64,000 nt of DNA from Pseudohongiella sp. (GTDB lineage Bacteria > Pseudomonadota > Gammaproteobacteria > Pseudomonadales > Pseudohongiellaceae): NCBI GenBank assembly GCA_030651695.1, contig JAUSCD010000029.1:124001-188000 (forward strand), read 5' to 3'. The position numbers and the translations under genes were made by a program. Under the pieces are notes generated by a model. It worked only from the letters and a program-made list of their open reading frames with translations, was not told the origin of the DNA and did no database searches. Below are positions 1-8,257 of the stretch, piece after piece (position 1 is the stretch's first letter; every line of letters begins with the position of its first letter).

Positions 1-437
1 GCCCAGATGCGCAGGTAGTAGTTCCAGGCGCGTGCCATTTCATGTTCGCCAGGCAGCGGATCAGGATGCCGCCACAACGCTAAGCGCGACCACACAGCAC
101 ACAACAGATCATTGTGAACCAGGGCTTCATGGATGGTGTCCACATCCTCCGGGTAGCCGAACTGTTCCAACACCGTCAATGCCATTTTTCGCGATGCGTT
201 GTGACGCAGAACCTCGCTGATACCGATACGCTCAAACTGTTGGAATCCCGCTGCAGGCGTGGTGACCGATTTCCACCAGTCGCGAAAGCCACGCACCAAC
301 TGCCGGCGGTGTTTGAATTCCGATTCTTGCAGGCCGATGGCTATAACCAGCGCTCGGGCTTCCAATGAATTGAATGAGGCCGGGAAAAATCGAGCGGCTG
401 CGGGCACCACCAAATCATGGTAGGTCTGTGCGTTCAT
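1..437 (-). CDS. Phage endolysin-like (lysozyme-fold) protein, C-terminus cut by window edge
   Basis: Reading leftward from an ATG at 437, an open frame of at least 145 codons runs off the window. It begins MNAQTYHDLVVPAARFF and contains ALVIAIGLQESEF around residues 28-40, a stretch resembling the catalytic-Glu region of lysozyme/transglycosylase-like proteins (AIxxQES), followed by GFQQFERIGI and a WxRLALWRHPDPLP segment. Similar proteins of unknown precise activity are frequent just after the holin in P2-like prophages of proteobacteria. It overlaps the end of the upstream holin-like gene by 23 bases, so translation is probably coupled. The role in lysis is inferred from position plus the IxxQES motif; it could instead be a structural or baseplate-linked muramidase. 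Confidence 0.6.
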   Translation of the reverse strand, partial: MNAQTYHDLVVPAAARFFPASFNSLEARALVIAIGLQESEFKHRRQLVRGFRDWWKSVTTPAAGFQQFERIGISEVLRHNASRKMALTVLEQFGYPEDVDTIHEALVHNDLLCAVWSRLALWRHPDPLPGEHEMARAWNYYLRIW

Positions 438-849
438 CGTCGCTCCTGAAGGGTCTGGCTTTGCTGCTGTTGTCTGATTTCTGCACGTTGATCGTCACTT
501 CCATGCCGAGCTTTCTCAGCACCACGCGCATGGACAAGTTGCCCGCTGCCAGTGCTAGGGCGGTTATCAAACCAGCTGCGCCGGTGAGCAGTAGGAGCTC
601 GCTCCAGCCGCTGATCAGCGTTGGGTAAAACACCATCGCGCCGGCCAGGGCCATCAACCCTCCAAACGCGCCTGTAATGGCATAGGCGATCGCAAAGGTG
701 GCAACCGTTTCCCGACGGGTGCGGGCGTGCTGGATGCATGCCACACCGCCGCCTACAGCGCCGTTTAGAATGGCCCCGACAAAGGGCAGGAGCTCGGGCA
801 GGCGAAACTGCACTTGATCATCAAGCATGAGGGTTACAGTCCTTCTCAT
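415..849 (-). CDS. Putative phage holin (three-helix membrane protein)
   Basis: A 144-residue protein with three likely membrane segments: LLPFVGAILNGAVGGGVACI near residues 20-40, ATFAIAYAITGAFGGLMAL near 50-70 and LLLLTGAAGLITALALAAG near 88-108. A charged C-terminal tail (KARPFRSDDERTD) follows, as in class I holins. I chose the ATG at 849 because GAGGTGGAG lies 7 bases upstream. An upstream ATG at 867 that overlaps the stop of gene X (ATGA) is an alternative. In P2 the holin Y follows X directly, and here the next gene looks like an endolysin. The assignment rests on topology and position, not on recognisable sequence identity. Confidence 0.6.
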   Translation of the reverse strand: MRRTVTLMLDDQVQFRLPELLPFVGAILNGAVGGGVACIQHARTRRETVATFAIAYAITGAFGGLMALAGAMVFYPTLISGWSELLLLTGAAGLITALALAAGNLSMRVVLRKLGMEVTINVQKSDNSSKARPFRSDDERTDLP

Positions 850-863
850 GGCGAATCTCCACC

Positions 864-1073
864 TCATGACCACAGCTGCACGGTCTCAATGGTGCGAGTT
901 CGCACGGGATTGGAAGGCAATGTCACTGCAGTGCCTTCAGGTAAATTCGGGCCGAGATCTGCCAGCCCTGGATTGAGCTCCAGCACCTGCTCAGTGACGC
1001 CGGCAGTGCGGCCGAGCACACGGTGGCACAGATGGTCCAGCGTTTCGTTTTGGTGGGCATAGGCGATGTTCAT
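864..1073 (-). CDS. X: Phage tail protein X (LysM-like, P2 gpX family)
   Basis: A 69-residue protein beginning MNIAYAHQNETLDHLCHRVLG. The order ETLDxLCHRVLG, VLELNPGLADLGPNLPEGTAVTLP is the compact LysM-like fold of P2 gpX, a small tail-assembly protein of about 67 residues. The start at 1073 overlaps the stop of gene L in a TGATG junction, so translation is probably coupled; the open frame extends further upstream but only inside gene L. It lies between L and the holin gene, exactly as in P2. Confidence is high for the family. The exact assembly role in this phage is inferred from P2. Confidence 0.88.
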   Translation of the reverse strand: MNIAYAHQNETLDHLCHRVLGRTAGVTEQVLELNPGLADLGPNLPEGTAVTLPSNPVRTRTIETVQLWS

Positions 1074-1555
1074 CAGATCAGCTCCACCGTAGAGTGCGGC
1101 TTGCCTTCGATGTCGCAGACAGCCCAACGTGCATCGCGCCGGTAATCGTCTGCAGCTTCATCCTTCGCCTGGCCAGAGTTATCACCACCAGGCGTTGCGC
1201 TTTGGTCTCGGTAGCGCTCCAGAAGCGTGGCCTTTGCTGTGGCATAAACGGCGCGAAGGTAAAGTGTCTTGAAGTGATCAGCGATCGCCCAGACGGGAGG
1301 CTCAACCGATGCATGAGACTCATGACCCTTTCCAATCTGTGTCGCCTGCCAGTCAGCCAACTGGCGGTTGACATCAGTAATCGCAATCTGCAGGGCCGTC
1401 TTGATACGGGCAGGCGTGGCACTGCTGTCGATGCGCTCCACAACAACAAAATCAGCCGGTTCTATATCTGGCCAGAAATCGTTGTTTGCGATCGGTTCCG
1501 ACTCTTCTGAGTCATCAGGCTCGCTGCCGGTACCGTAGCTGATCAGTGATGTCAT
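1073..1555 (-). CDS. L: Phage head completion protein (P2 gpL family)
   Basis: 160 residues, close to the 169 of P2 gpL, which stabilises the filled head and prepares it for tail joining. An acidic N-terminal stretch (EPDDSEESEP) precedes a segment IEPADFVVVERIDSSATPAR and a helical middle part with VNRQLADWQ and LYLRAVYATAKATLLERYRD. The last is characteristic of the family, as is the C-terminal YRRDARWAVCDIEGKP. It lies about 100 bases downstream of M and overlaps X by one base. Order and sequence pattern both support the call. Confidence 0.87.
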   Translation of the reverse strand: MTSLISYGTGSEPDDSEESEPIANNDFWPDIEPADFVVVERIDSSATPARIKTALQIAITDVNRQLADWQATQIGKGHESHASVEPPVWAIADHFKTLYLRAVYATAKATLLERYRDQSATPGGDNSGQAKDEAADDYRRDARWAVCDIEGKPHSTVELI

Positions 1556-1654
1556 GTTGCCCTCAAAAGTAGGGGGGTGGGCCGGGACATGGAGGGAGAA
1601 CGATCACCCCAGCCCGGCGCCCCCCTGGCGTCGGCGTGCGACTCAGTAGGACGA

Positions 1655-2380
1655 TCAGCTGTCGCTGCCGTCCTGTTGTTTTTTCAGTTCACGGGCGAGT
1701 TTTTCAATGTCTTTTTTCACGCCCACTTTCTCATTCAGCTGTACGGCGCGATTCAGATGGTTGAGTGCCTCCTCGGTACGGCCGCACTGGCGGTTCGCGA
1801 ACCCGATGGCTTTGTGCAATTTGGCGCGGATCTGATCGTGCATGTCCGCATCAGCAGTCAATCGATCTGTCAGGATCAGATTCGACAGCATCACGAAGTC
1901 CGGCGCACTGGCTTCGTCCTGTTCCAGCTGAGCGAGGACTTTCAGCGATTCATCAGCGACTTGTTCAGCAACCAAGCTGGCGGTGTCGCGCTGGTAACGG
2001 TCAGGCGTTTTCAGGCCGTGTTTCAGCGCATAAGTTGCGATGGCCAAACCGGTGGTGATATCGCCGATGTCAAAGAACCAGACCATGAGCGTCATGATCA
2101 CGTCGTCTTGTGCGCCTTTATCGGCTGACAGTACGCCCTCGATATACGGGTAGAAGTCGGGTAACAGTTCGCGCTTTTTCTCCACCTTTGCTTCGATAGA
2201 CTGGATGGATTTAAGTGTGCGACGTGCTTCCCACAAAGCGGCCTGCATCAATTCGTATTGGTCGCCGGTTTGGGGTTGGCCGGCCGTTGCGCTGCCAGCT
2301 GATTCGGCAGACATCATGCGCTGGAAGTGGCGTTGTGCGGGGGTTGATTTGCGGGACACGGTGTTGTTCTCCTTGGTCAA
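1655..2380 (-). CDS. M: Phage terminase small/endonuclease subunit (P2 gpM family)
   Basis: 241 residues (P2 gpM has 247). gpM works with the ATPase gpP to cut cos and package DNA into preformed procapsids. Visible family features are the N-terminal PAQRHFQRM segment, the helical ALWEARRTLKSIQSIEAKVEKK region, LLPDFYPYIEGVL, and VIMTLMVWFFDIGDI near residues 95-110. The C-terminal third contains a helix-turn-helix repeat resembling a TPR (IGFANRQCGRTEEALNHLNRA). It sits between the capsid gene N and head-completion gene L as in P2. Confidence 0.88.
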   Translation of the reverse strand: MTKENNTVSRKSTPAQRHFQRMMSAESAGSATAGQPQTGDQYELMQAALWEARRTLKSIQSIEAKVEKKRELLPDFYPYIEGVLSADKGAQDDVIMTLMVWFFDIGDITTGLAIATYALKHGLKTPDRYQRDTASLVAEQVADESLKVLAQLEQDEASAPDFVMLSNLILTDRLTADADMHDQIRAKLHKAIGFANRQCGRTEEALNHLNRAVQLNEKVGVKKDIEKLARELKKQQDGSDS

Positions 2381-2451
2381 CCAGGGCAGAGCCGGCTTTC
2401 TACTGCTGCCGGATGCCCTGGGGTGCTACTGCGCTCGTCGTGGGTTATGTG

Positions 2452-3477
2452 TTACGGGGCTTCGGGCACATCAAATGTGATGTTTTCGATCAGGCAGCCA
2501 AAGCCGTAATCTTCGACTACGTAGGCGTCATTGCTGGACTCGTAGTTTTCGATACGCTTGCGCTTGGGCTCATCAACGATATGGCGCCGACGGGAACCGT
2601 TTTGCCAGTACATCGACAGGTTCTCCAAGCTAGTAATCAGAATCTTGCCTTCGGGGAAAAATGGCACGCGCACTGCGCCCAGACCGCCGACACGTTTCTG
2701 AGACACGATCATATCCAAGGCCACGTTTTCGGTGGGCGTCTGGGCATGAGCGCTGATCAGGGGGAAATACTTGTCAGACAGCATCTGGCGACCCATGATC
2801 GCTACCAGATCAGTGGATTCACGGAACCATGGATCGATCAGGTTGTTGACTGCATCGAACACCAGTGCGTCCAGGTTTTCATAGTCGCCACCTGCACCGA
2901 TGGTGATCTCATCAGAATCAGCAACCACTTCGGACATCACTCTGGCAGGAGCATGCGTTCGATACTTCTGCAGCCAACCAATGTTGACGTCTTGCAGCAG
3001 AGGGTTTGCGCCACGATCGCTGGCAGTGGCAGCGTTGATGCCATTAAAGCCGATCATGATGCGATCAAGCGCTTGCTGACGGATGATCGCGTTACGCACG
3101 CGCAGTTGGAAGTCAGGGAACTTTGCCCACGCGTCCAGTTTGGACCATGCCAGGAAAGTATCAAACTCGGTGCTGTAGCACTCATAGTTGTTGTCGGTCA
3201 GTGTGGATAGGTCACGTGGCGAACGATCAGTTGTTGCTACGTTGGTTCGGCCAGCGATAGGGCCGCTGATGCCGAGGCCAAGTTTCTCGCCTTTGATTTC
3301 ATCGACACCGACGATGTTGATGCGGTTCAAAAACTCGCTGGATTCCTGAATTTTTGATTCCAAGGTTTGTTGCACGCTCGGCTCAATGCTGAACGATTCA
3401 GAGGCATCGGCAACGCCAGAAAGCATAGCAATCTGAACGCGCAGTTGATTAAACAATTTCCGGGTGTCATTACGCAT
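2452..3477 (-). CDS. N: Major capsid protein (P2 gpN family)
   Basis: 341 residues, near the 357 of P2 gpN, which forms the icosahedral head and is proteolytically trimmed at its N-terminus. Typical landmarks are the N-terminal MRNDTRKLFNQL helix (the processed region), RINIVGVDEIKGEKLGLG, the YECYSTEFDTFLAWSKLDAWAK region and the conserved GRQMLSDKYFPLI. The C-terminal part has VPFFPEGKILITSLENLSMYWQ. It lies ten bases downstream of the scaffold gene O. A 331-codon open frame on the opposite strand (2215-3210) is a shadow of this gene. Confidence 0.95.
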   Translation of the reverse strand: MRNDTRKLFNQLRVQIAMLSGVADASESFSIEPSVQQTLESKIQESSEFLNRINIVGVDEIKGEKLGLGISGPIAGRTNVATTDRSPRDLSTLTDNNYECYSTEFDTFLAWSKLDAWAKFPDFQLRVRNAIIRQQALDRIMIGFNGINAATASDRGANPLLQDVNIGWLQKYRTHAPARVMSEVVADSDEITIGAGGDYENLDALVFDAVNNLIDPWFRESTDLVAIMGRQMLSDKYFPLISAHAQTPTENVALDMIVSQKRVGGLGAVRVPFFPEGKILITSLENLSMYWQNGSRRRHIVDEPKRKRIENYESSNDAYVVEDYGFGCLIENITFDVPEAP

Positions 3478-3487
3478 GGTCGGGTCC

Positions 3488-4327
3488 TTAACAGTCGGTG
3501 AGTACTACGCCATCACCGCCAGTGGCCGGTGGGCGATTAGGGTGGTCGGGCTCGTTGTCGAGGCGCGTGTACAAATCTTCAAAACGCTTCAGCAGAGCCT
3601 GGTGTTGGCCCTTCAGATCGTTGAATGCCTGGTCACTGGCAGCTAAGGCAGTCTCTAATGCACCGTGTTTCTCAACGAACAGACCCAGCGTTTTTTCCAG
3701 GTCGGCGCGAAAAGTAGCCAGGTCACCTTTTGTTTTGTCCCCGAGCTTGGAGAACAGCGCTTTGACACTGTCCAGCAATGATGGGCCAGCGGCCACTGGA
3801 TCAGCAGGAGGATCCTGTTCGGCGAACAGTTCCGTCAGATCAATTTCCAGCGCTGCTGTAAAAACGTTCTCCGGGCGTTGCTTGCGGTTGGCCAGCGGGG
3901 ATTCTTTGCCCAGCTTGGCGCTGAACTGCAGCATTTCAGTTCCCAGGGAGGCGGGCGAATCAGTGACTGCCATGCCAATCAGGTAGGCTTCGCCGGTGTC
4001 AGAAAAATCTGGATCCACTTCTATGGATGAATAAATTTTCTGACGTTTTTTGTTGATTTCCTTCAGCTCATCAGTCGGGTCGAGCTGAACGTAGAGACCG
4101 AGCTTTCCAGCCAGGGCACCGTCTTTGATCTCTTCTGCCTTGACGGCTTTTACATCGCCCAGGGCAGAGAACGGGCCATCATGGAAAAGTCCACGGATAT
4201 GCTCCTGCCAGATGCGGGCGCCGTATACGGTGGGGTTGAAATTCTTGGCCATCTGTTCGATCCACAGACGTGATATCGTTCGGCCATCTGTCGTGGCGCC
4301 TTCTACGGCGACGCGGAACCATTTCAT
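3488..4327 (-). CDS. O: Capsid scaffolding protein and maturation protease (P2 gpO family)
   Basis: 279 residues (P2 gpO has 284). The N-terminal half carries the serine-protease domain: the MKWFRVAVEGATTDGR start, LWIEQMAKNFNPTVYGARIWQEHIRG with the family histidine, and AVTDSPASLGTEML around residues 135-150 containing the expected serine. The C-terminal half is the coiled-coil scaffold, with LFSKLGDKTKG and a long helical run to LLKRFEDLYTRLD. The gene diverges from terminase gene P across a 147-base gap that must hold two late promoters. Confidence 0.93.
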   Translation of the reverse strand: MKWFRVAVEGATTDGRTISRLWIEQMAKNFNPTVYGARIWQEHIRGLFHDGPFSALGDVKAVKAEEIKDGALAGKLGLYVQLDPTDELKEINKKRQKIYSSIEVDPDFSDTGEAYLIGMAVTDSPASLGTEMLQFSAKLGKESPLANRKQRPENVFTAALEIDLTELFAEQDPPADPVAAGPSLLDSVKALFSKLGDKTKGDLATFRADLEKTLGLFVEKHGALETALAASDQAFNDLKGQHQALLKRFEDLYTRLDNEPDHPNRPPATGGDGVVLTDC

Positions 4328-4474
4328 CAGCTCGCTCCTGCATGGGGGTGGTCGGTTCGTGTAGTCAGCAGATTCACCGCTCGCGCGTCCTTGTTCCAGC
4401 GCTGCACTTCTTACCGCCCGCCGTTACGAACCAGAACCAGATTCCCTAGTCGCGCGCGCGGGTACGCTGGCCGC
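4328..4474. promoter_or_regulatory. Divergent late-promoter region between O and P
   Basis: In P2 the ONMLX and PQ operons diverge from an analogous gap and are switched on by the Ogr/Delta activator. Here the gap contains a widely spaced 7-bp inverted repeat, GGTTCGT at 4354-4360 and ACGAACC at 4426-4432, so one copy faces each operon. I could not find a clear match to the P2 Ogr consensus (TGT-N12-ACA). That the repeat is an activator site is speculation; that promoters lie here follows from the gene arrangement. Confidence 0.45.
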
Positions 4475-6256
4475 ATGAATACTGCCGCTGACTTGACTTC
4501 CGATGGACCCAGAACCAGCGCCCGCCATTTGTACTGGCAGGGCTGGCGGGTCGCACGCATATCTGAACTGCTGGACATACCAGCAGCGACCATACATTCG
4601 TGGAAAATCCGCGAGGGCTGGGCAGACGCATCACCAGTGCAGCGGGTGGAAGGTGCCCTTGAAGCACGGATGGTTCAGCTGATCTGCAAGGATGGAAAAG
4701 AGGGCAAGGATTTTAAGGAGATCGACCTGCTAGGCCGGCAGATGGAGCGCCTGGCACGGGTTCATAAATACGATAAAACAGGGCGTGAGGCAGATCTCAA
4801 TCCGAACATCAATGCACGCAACGAAGCCCCGCGCAGCCGGAAACAAAAACGTAATTACCTGGACGATGATCAGGTCATTGCACTGCGCGCTGCGTTCGAT
4901 GATTCGCTATTCGACTACCAGCGGGTTTGGCATGAGGCCGGCATAAAGCACCGGATCAGGAACGTCCTTAAATCCCGGCAAATTGGTGCGACATGGTACT
5001 TTGCACGTGAAGCCATCGTTGATGCGTTTGAGAATGGCCGTAATAAAATATTCTTGTCCGCCTCAAAAGCGCAGGCTCATGTGTTCAGGGCCTACATTGT
5101 CCAGTTCGTTAAGGAAACCTGCGACGTTGAGCTGAAGGGCGATCCGATCATATTGGACAACGGTGCAGAGCTGCACTTTCTAGGTACCAACTTCCGCACC
5201 GCTCAGTCCTACCATGGCGACTTGTTCATGGATGAATACTTCTGGATCCATGGGTTCCAGCAGTTCCGTAAAGTTGCTTCCGGCATGGCGATGCACAAAA
5301 AGTGGCGCCAGACGTATTTCTCCACACCATCATCGTTTTCACATGAGGCATACCCGTTCTGGTCTGGCGAGCTCTTCAACAAGCGACGCCCGAAAGCCGA
5401 GCGCGAAGAGTTTGATGTTTCACACGCAGCGCTCGCAGGCGGCGTGTTGTGTCCCGATGGCCAGTGGCGACAGATCGTCACTGTGCTGGATGCTGCAGAG
5501 GGTGGCTGTGATCTATTTGATATCGCGCAGCTGCAGCTGGAGTACTCCCCGGATGAGTTTGCGAACCTGCTGATGTGTATGTTTGTCGACGATTCACAGT
5601 CGGCATTCCCGTTGTCATTGGTCCACCCGTGCATGGTTGATAGCTGGGAAGTCTGGGAGGACTACCGGCCATTTGCCCCTAGGCCTGTTGGCGATCGCGG
5701 TGTCTGGATCGGTTATGACCCGACCGGTACCGGCGAGGATGGCGACGGGGCAGGGCTGGTGGTGGTGTTGCCGGCGAGATCCGAAAACAGCAAACACCGC
5801 GTGCTTGAAAAGCACAGGCTCAAGGGTGAGGACTACCAGGCGCAGGCCGATTTCATCAAGTCGCTCAGGACCAAATACAACATCGAACACATCGGCATCG
5901 ATGTCAGCGGCCTGGGTGAAGCCGTGGCCGAGCACGTGGAGAAGTGGTTCCCGACGCTGACCAGGTATCGCTACGACATAGGGCTCAAATCCCGAATGGT
6001 GATGCAGGCTCAGCAGATCATGCGCAAAAGACGCCTCGAGTTCGATGCGGGCTGGTCTGATATGGCGCAGTCATTCATGGCTATCAAACGTGAGCTCACA
6101 GCCAGCGGCCGCCAGTTAACTTACACATCAGGGCGGAATCGTCTGACCGGCCACGCGGATCTCGCGTGGGCAGTTATGCATGCCCTGCACTTTGAACCGA
6201 TTACCGGTGCCGCAGAAGAGGGCACAGGCAAATCCATGATGGAGATGTACGAATGA
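4475..6256 (+). CDS. P: Terminase large subunit, ATPase (P2 gpP family)
   Basis: 593 residues from the ATG at 4475 (P2 gpP has 590); the open frame extends 28 codons upstream but without family sequence. The N-terminus has the helix-turn-helix DNA-binding segment WQGWRVARISELLDIPAATIHSWK. The ATPase core shows the atypical Walker A LKSRQIGAT near residue 172 and a Walker B DLFMDEYFW near 250. The nuclease-like C-terminal domain shows GYDPTGTGEDGDGAGL, IGIDVSGLGEAV and a GHADLAWAVMHAL ending, all hallmarks of the P2 family. The stop overlaps the start of Q (ATGA), so translation is coupled. Confidence 0.95.
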   Translation: MNTAADLTSDGPRTSARHLYWQGWRVARISELLDIPAATIHSWKIREGWADASPVQRVEGALEARMVQLICKDGKEGKDFKEIDLLGRQMERLARVHKYDKTGREADLNPNINARNEAPRSRKQKRNYLDDDQVIALRAAFDDSLFDYQRVWHEAGIKHRIRNVLKSRQIGATWYFAREAIVDAFENGRNKIFLSASKAQAHVFRAYIVQFVKETCDVELKGDPIILDNGAELHFLGTNFRTAQSYHGDLFMDEYFWIHGFQQFRKVASGMAMHKKWRQTYFSTPSSFSHEAYPFWSGELFNKRRPKAEREEFDVSHAALAGGVLCPDGQWRQIVTVLDAAEGGCDLFDIAQLQLEYSPDEFANLLMCMFVDDSQSAFPLSLVHPCMVDSWEVWEDYRPFAPRPVGDRGVWIGYDPTGTGEDGDGAGLVVVLPARSENSKHRVLEKHRLKGEDYQAQADFIKSLRTKYNIEHIGIDVSGLGEAVAEHVEKWFPTLTRYRYDIGLKSRMVMQAQQIMRKRRLEFDAGWSDMAQSFMAIKRELTASGRQLTYTSGRNRLTGHADLAWAVMHALHFEPITGAAEEGTGKSMMEMYE

Positions 6257-7335
6257 GCAGACGTAGAAACCAGCGCCAACAATCCATGGCTGCTACGGCA
6301 GAGGCACCTGTAGTGGCGGCAGCAGCCCCGGCTTCAACGGGATCAGGCGTGAAGGCATTCACGTTCGGAGATCCCGAGCCAGTCACCAGCATGAGGGACT
6401 TCTTTTACGAAGGCCTCTGGCTGTCGGCTGATGAGTGGTACGAACCCCCCGTGCCGTTTGCCATCCTGGCCAAAAGCTACCGGGCTACGGCACACCACGG
6501 CAGTGCTCTGCAGGTGAAGCGCAACATTCTGCTGCGCACATTCATTCCCCATCCGCTGCTGGATCGCAGAACGTTTAAAGGTCTGGCACTGGATTACCTG
6601 GTGTTTGGCAACGGGTATCTGGAAGATCGTCGCGGCCGGTTGGGCAAGGCGTTGCCTCTGCAACACCTGCATGCCAAATACACACGCCGTGGCAACAATG
6701 ATCGGTACTGGTGGGTGCCGAACTATCTGCAGCGAACCGAGCTGCCAGCAGGGCGGGTGATACACATCAAGGAACCGGACATCGACCAGGATATCTATGG
6801 CCTGCCTGATTATCTGGGATCTCTGCAGTCAGCCTGGTTGAATGAGTCAGCCACGTTGTTCCGGCGTCGCTACTACCTCAACGGTAGTCATGCTGGGTTC
6901 ATCATGTACGTATCAGACCCTGCTCAGGATCCAAAGGATATTGATGCAATGCGTGATGCCCTTAAAGCCAGCAAGGGCGTTGGCAATTTCCGCAACCTGT
7001 TTCTCTACAGTCCGAACGGAAAGAAGGACGGGATCCAGATCATACCGGTGTCTGAGGTGGCTGCAAAAGATGAGTTCATGAACATGAAGAACATCACCCG
7101 CGACGACCAGCTGGCCGGCCACAGGATCCCGCCGCAGTTGATGGGTATCGTGCCAGGCAACGCCGGCGGATTCGGTGACGTTGAAAAAGCAGCCAAGGTA
7201 TTCGTTGCAAACGAGCTGGAGCCACTGCAGGCAGCGTTCATGGAAATCAACGAACGTATCGGCGAGGAGGTGGTTCGCTTCCGGGACTATGTCCTGGGTG
7301 ATTCACCAGGGTCCGGACTGGATCCCGCCCGTTAA
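6253..7335 (+). CDS. Q: Portal protein (P2 gpQ family)
   Basis: 360 residues (P2 gpQ has 344). It forms the dodecameric portal through which DNA enters the head and to which the tail attaches. Visible family segments are WYEPPVPFAILAKSYRATAHHGSAL near residues 55-80, LALDYLVFGNGYLE, the RAT-to-HIKEPDIDQDIYGLPDYLGSL region, and RDDQLAGHRIPPQLMGIVPGNAGGFG near residues 280-305. The N-terminal 35 residues are Ala-rich and variable. The gene is followed within 25 bases by an intrinsic terminator that ends the PQ operon. Confidence 0.95.
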   Translation: MSRRRNQRQQSMAATAEAPVVAAAAPASTGSGVKAFTFGDPEPVTSMRDFFYEGLWLSADEWYEPPVPFAILAKSYRATAHHGSALQVKRNILLRTFIPHPLLDRRTFKGLALDYLVFGNGYLEDRRGRLGKALPLQHLHAKYTRRGNNDRYWWVPNYLQRTELPAGRVIHIKEPDIDQDIYGLPDYLGSLQSAWLNESATLFRRRYYLNGSHAGFIMYVSDPAQDPKDIDAMRDALKASKGVGNFRNLFLYSPNGKKDGIQIIPVSEVAAKDEFMNMKNITRDDQLAGHRIPPQLMGIVPGNAGGFGDVEKAAKVFVANELEPLQAAFMEINERIGEEVVRFRDYVLGDSPGSGLDPAR

Positions 7336-7355
7336 ATCTTCTGTAGTCCCCCTTT

Positions 7356-7379
7356 GCCGCCTCCGGGCGGCTTTTTTTT
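7356..7379 (+). terminator. Intrinsic terminator of the phage PQ operon
   Basis: Perfect 6-bp stem GCCGCC/GGCGGC with a TCCG tetraloop, followed by eight T residues, 20 bases after the portal stop codon. Confidence 0.92.
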
Positions 7380-7404
7380 GCCCGATCGGCACCCACAGCG
7401 CGCC

Positions 7405-7430
7405 GTCAATACCCCGCCCCGCCTCCGGTC
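7405..7430 (-). other. Candidate phage cos site
   Basis: On the minus strand this reads GGAGGCGGGGCGGGG followed by TATTGACGGCGCGCTGTGG. From memory, the left end of P2 starts GGCGAGGCGGGGAAAGCAC followed by TGCGCGCTGACGG. The GGCGGGG core, the GCGCGCTG segment and the orientation relative to the 3' end of Q all agree with P2. It also lies where cos should be, just past the Q terminator. The match is partial and includes a GC-rich tract that could arise by chance, so this is a position-supported candidate only. Confidence 0.45.
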
Positions 7431-8257
7431 TTTGCCTGTTAATTTTTTGGCAGCAGTGCAGAGCCACGCAAAGCCCGCAACACCGGCGCGATTTCGGTGA
7501 TTGTAACCATTTAAAATTTATGCACTTTTTCTTAATCCTGTCAGGCAATACGCCAGCCAGAGCAGGCATCTTTATTTTCAAAGGGGGGGTACACACGCAG
7601 AACTAACCGTGGAACCGTGGATGGGGTGTTTTAATAATTATCTGTTTGATATTTAAGAATATTCTATCCACGGTTTGGCCGTGGATGAAGTGTGGAAAGT
7701 GTGGATCATTTTTTGTACAGCTCCACGAACCGTGGATTGCTACCTGCGCATTTTCCGGGGCTTTCTTTTATATATTCTTCTTTCTTTTTAATAAGTTAAA
7801 TCAATATATATATAGAAAGAAGGTGAACAGCATCCACAGTGAGAAAGGTGAAAACGTGGAAGAATGAGCACAAACCGTGGAAAAAACAGGGTAATCCGTG
7901 GAAGCTATTTCCCCGAGTATCAATAACTTAACTAAAAACTGGGGTGAAATCCACGGGTTCTGTGCGCTCCCTGTGACCTTGGAAAAAAATAAAGGGCCGG
8001 AAAGATCCTGCCCGGTTTTTTTCTGGCGCAGCCGATTTCTCTGGTTCAGACGTGGGAGTTGGGCAGATCTGGGAGGCCGCTGGCAGCGCAGCAGCTGCAG
8101 GGGAGACAGCTGGAAGTGACTATATAAGGTGGGTGTGGATAATGCGCTGGCCAGGCAGATCTGGCCCTGTGCAGGAATATAGGAAAACTCAGATTTTTAA
8201 CACTTGAAAAAAGTGATAATAATGCAGTAAAAACAATTATTTAAGTTATTGTGCAAA
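7431..8257. other. Non-coding AT-rich prophage stretch between cos candidate and att
   Basis: About 830 bases with no open frame I can support as a gene: the longest (7646-7867 and 7898-8119, both 73 codons) have no ribosome site or recognisable sequence and run through the repeat cluster. The left half holds eight CCGTGGA/TCCACGG heptamers (separate entry); near 8132 there is one TGTGGATAA. AT content rises sharply from 7620 to 7960 and again from 8165 to 8257. In other P2-like phages this position can hold cargo genes or the attP arms; here only the latter looks plausible. Confidence 0.6.
7607..7956. repeat. Cluster of eight CCGTGGA/TCCACGG heptamers, two as hairpins
   Basis: CCGTGGA occurs at 7607, 7615, 7679, 7730, 7875 and 7896, and its complement TCCACGG at 7667 and 7950. 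Near-copies occur as CGTGGA at 7855, TGTGGA near 7691 and 7700, and TCCACG at 7722. Two sets form inverted repeats: TCCACGG-TTTGG-CCGTGGA at 7667-7685 and TCCACG-AAC-CGTGGA at 7722-7736. The flanking bases are often AA before and AA or AT after. The reported arm-site consensus of P2 integrase is TGTGGACA, which shares the GTGGA core, so these may be arm-type sites of this phage's integrase next to att. A repressor or replication-initiator array is an alternative. Confidence 0.8.

Noticed and set aside
2215-3210. 331-codon open frame on the plus strand
   Set aside because: It lies entirely opposite the major capsid gene N, has no family resemblance and no ribosome site; it is a shadow of a real gene.
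7607-7956. CRISPR-like array from the repeated heptamer
   Set aside because: Repeats are only 7 bases, in both orientations and irregularly spaced; no spacers of constant length and no cas genes.
7646-8119. Two 73-codon plus-strand frames in the prophage gap as possible cargo genes
   Set aside because: No ribosome sites, atypical composition, and one is made largely of the CCGTGGA repeat region.
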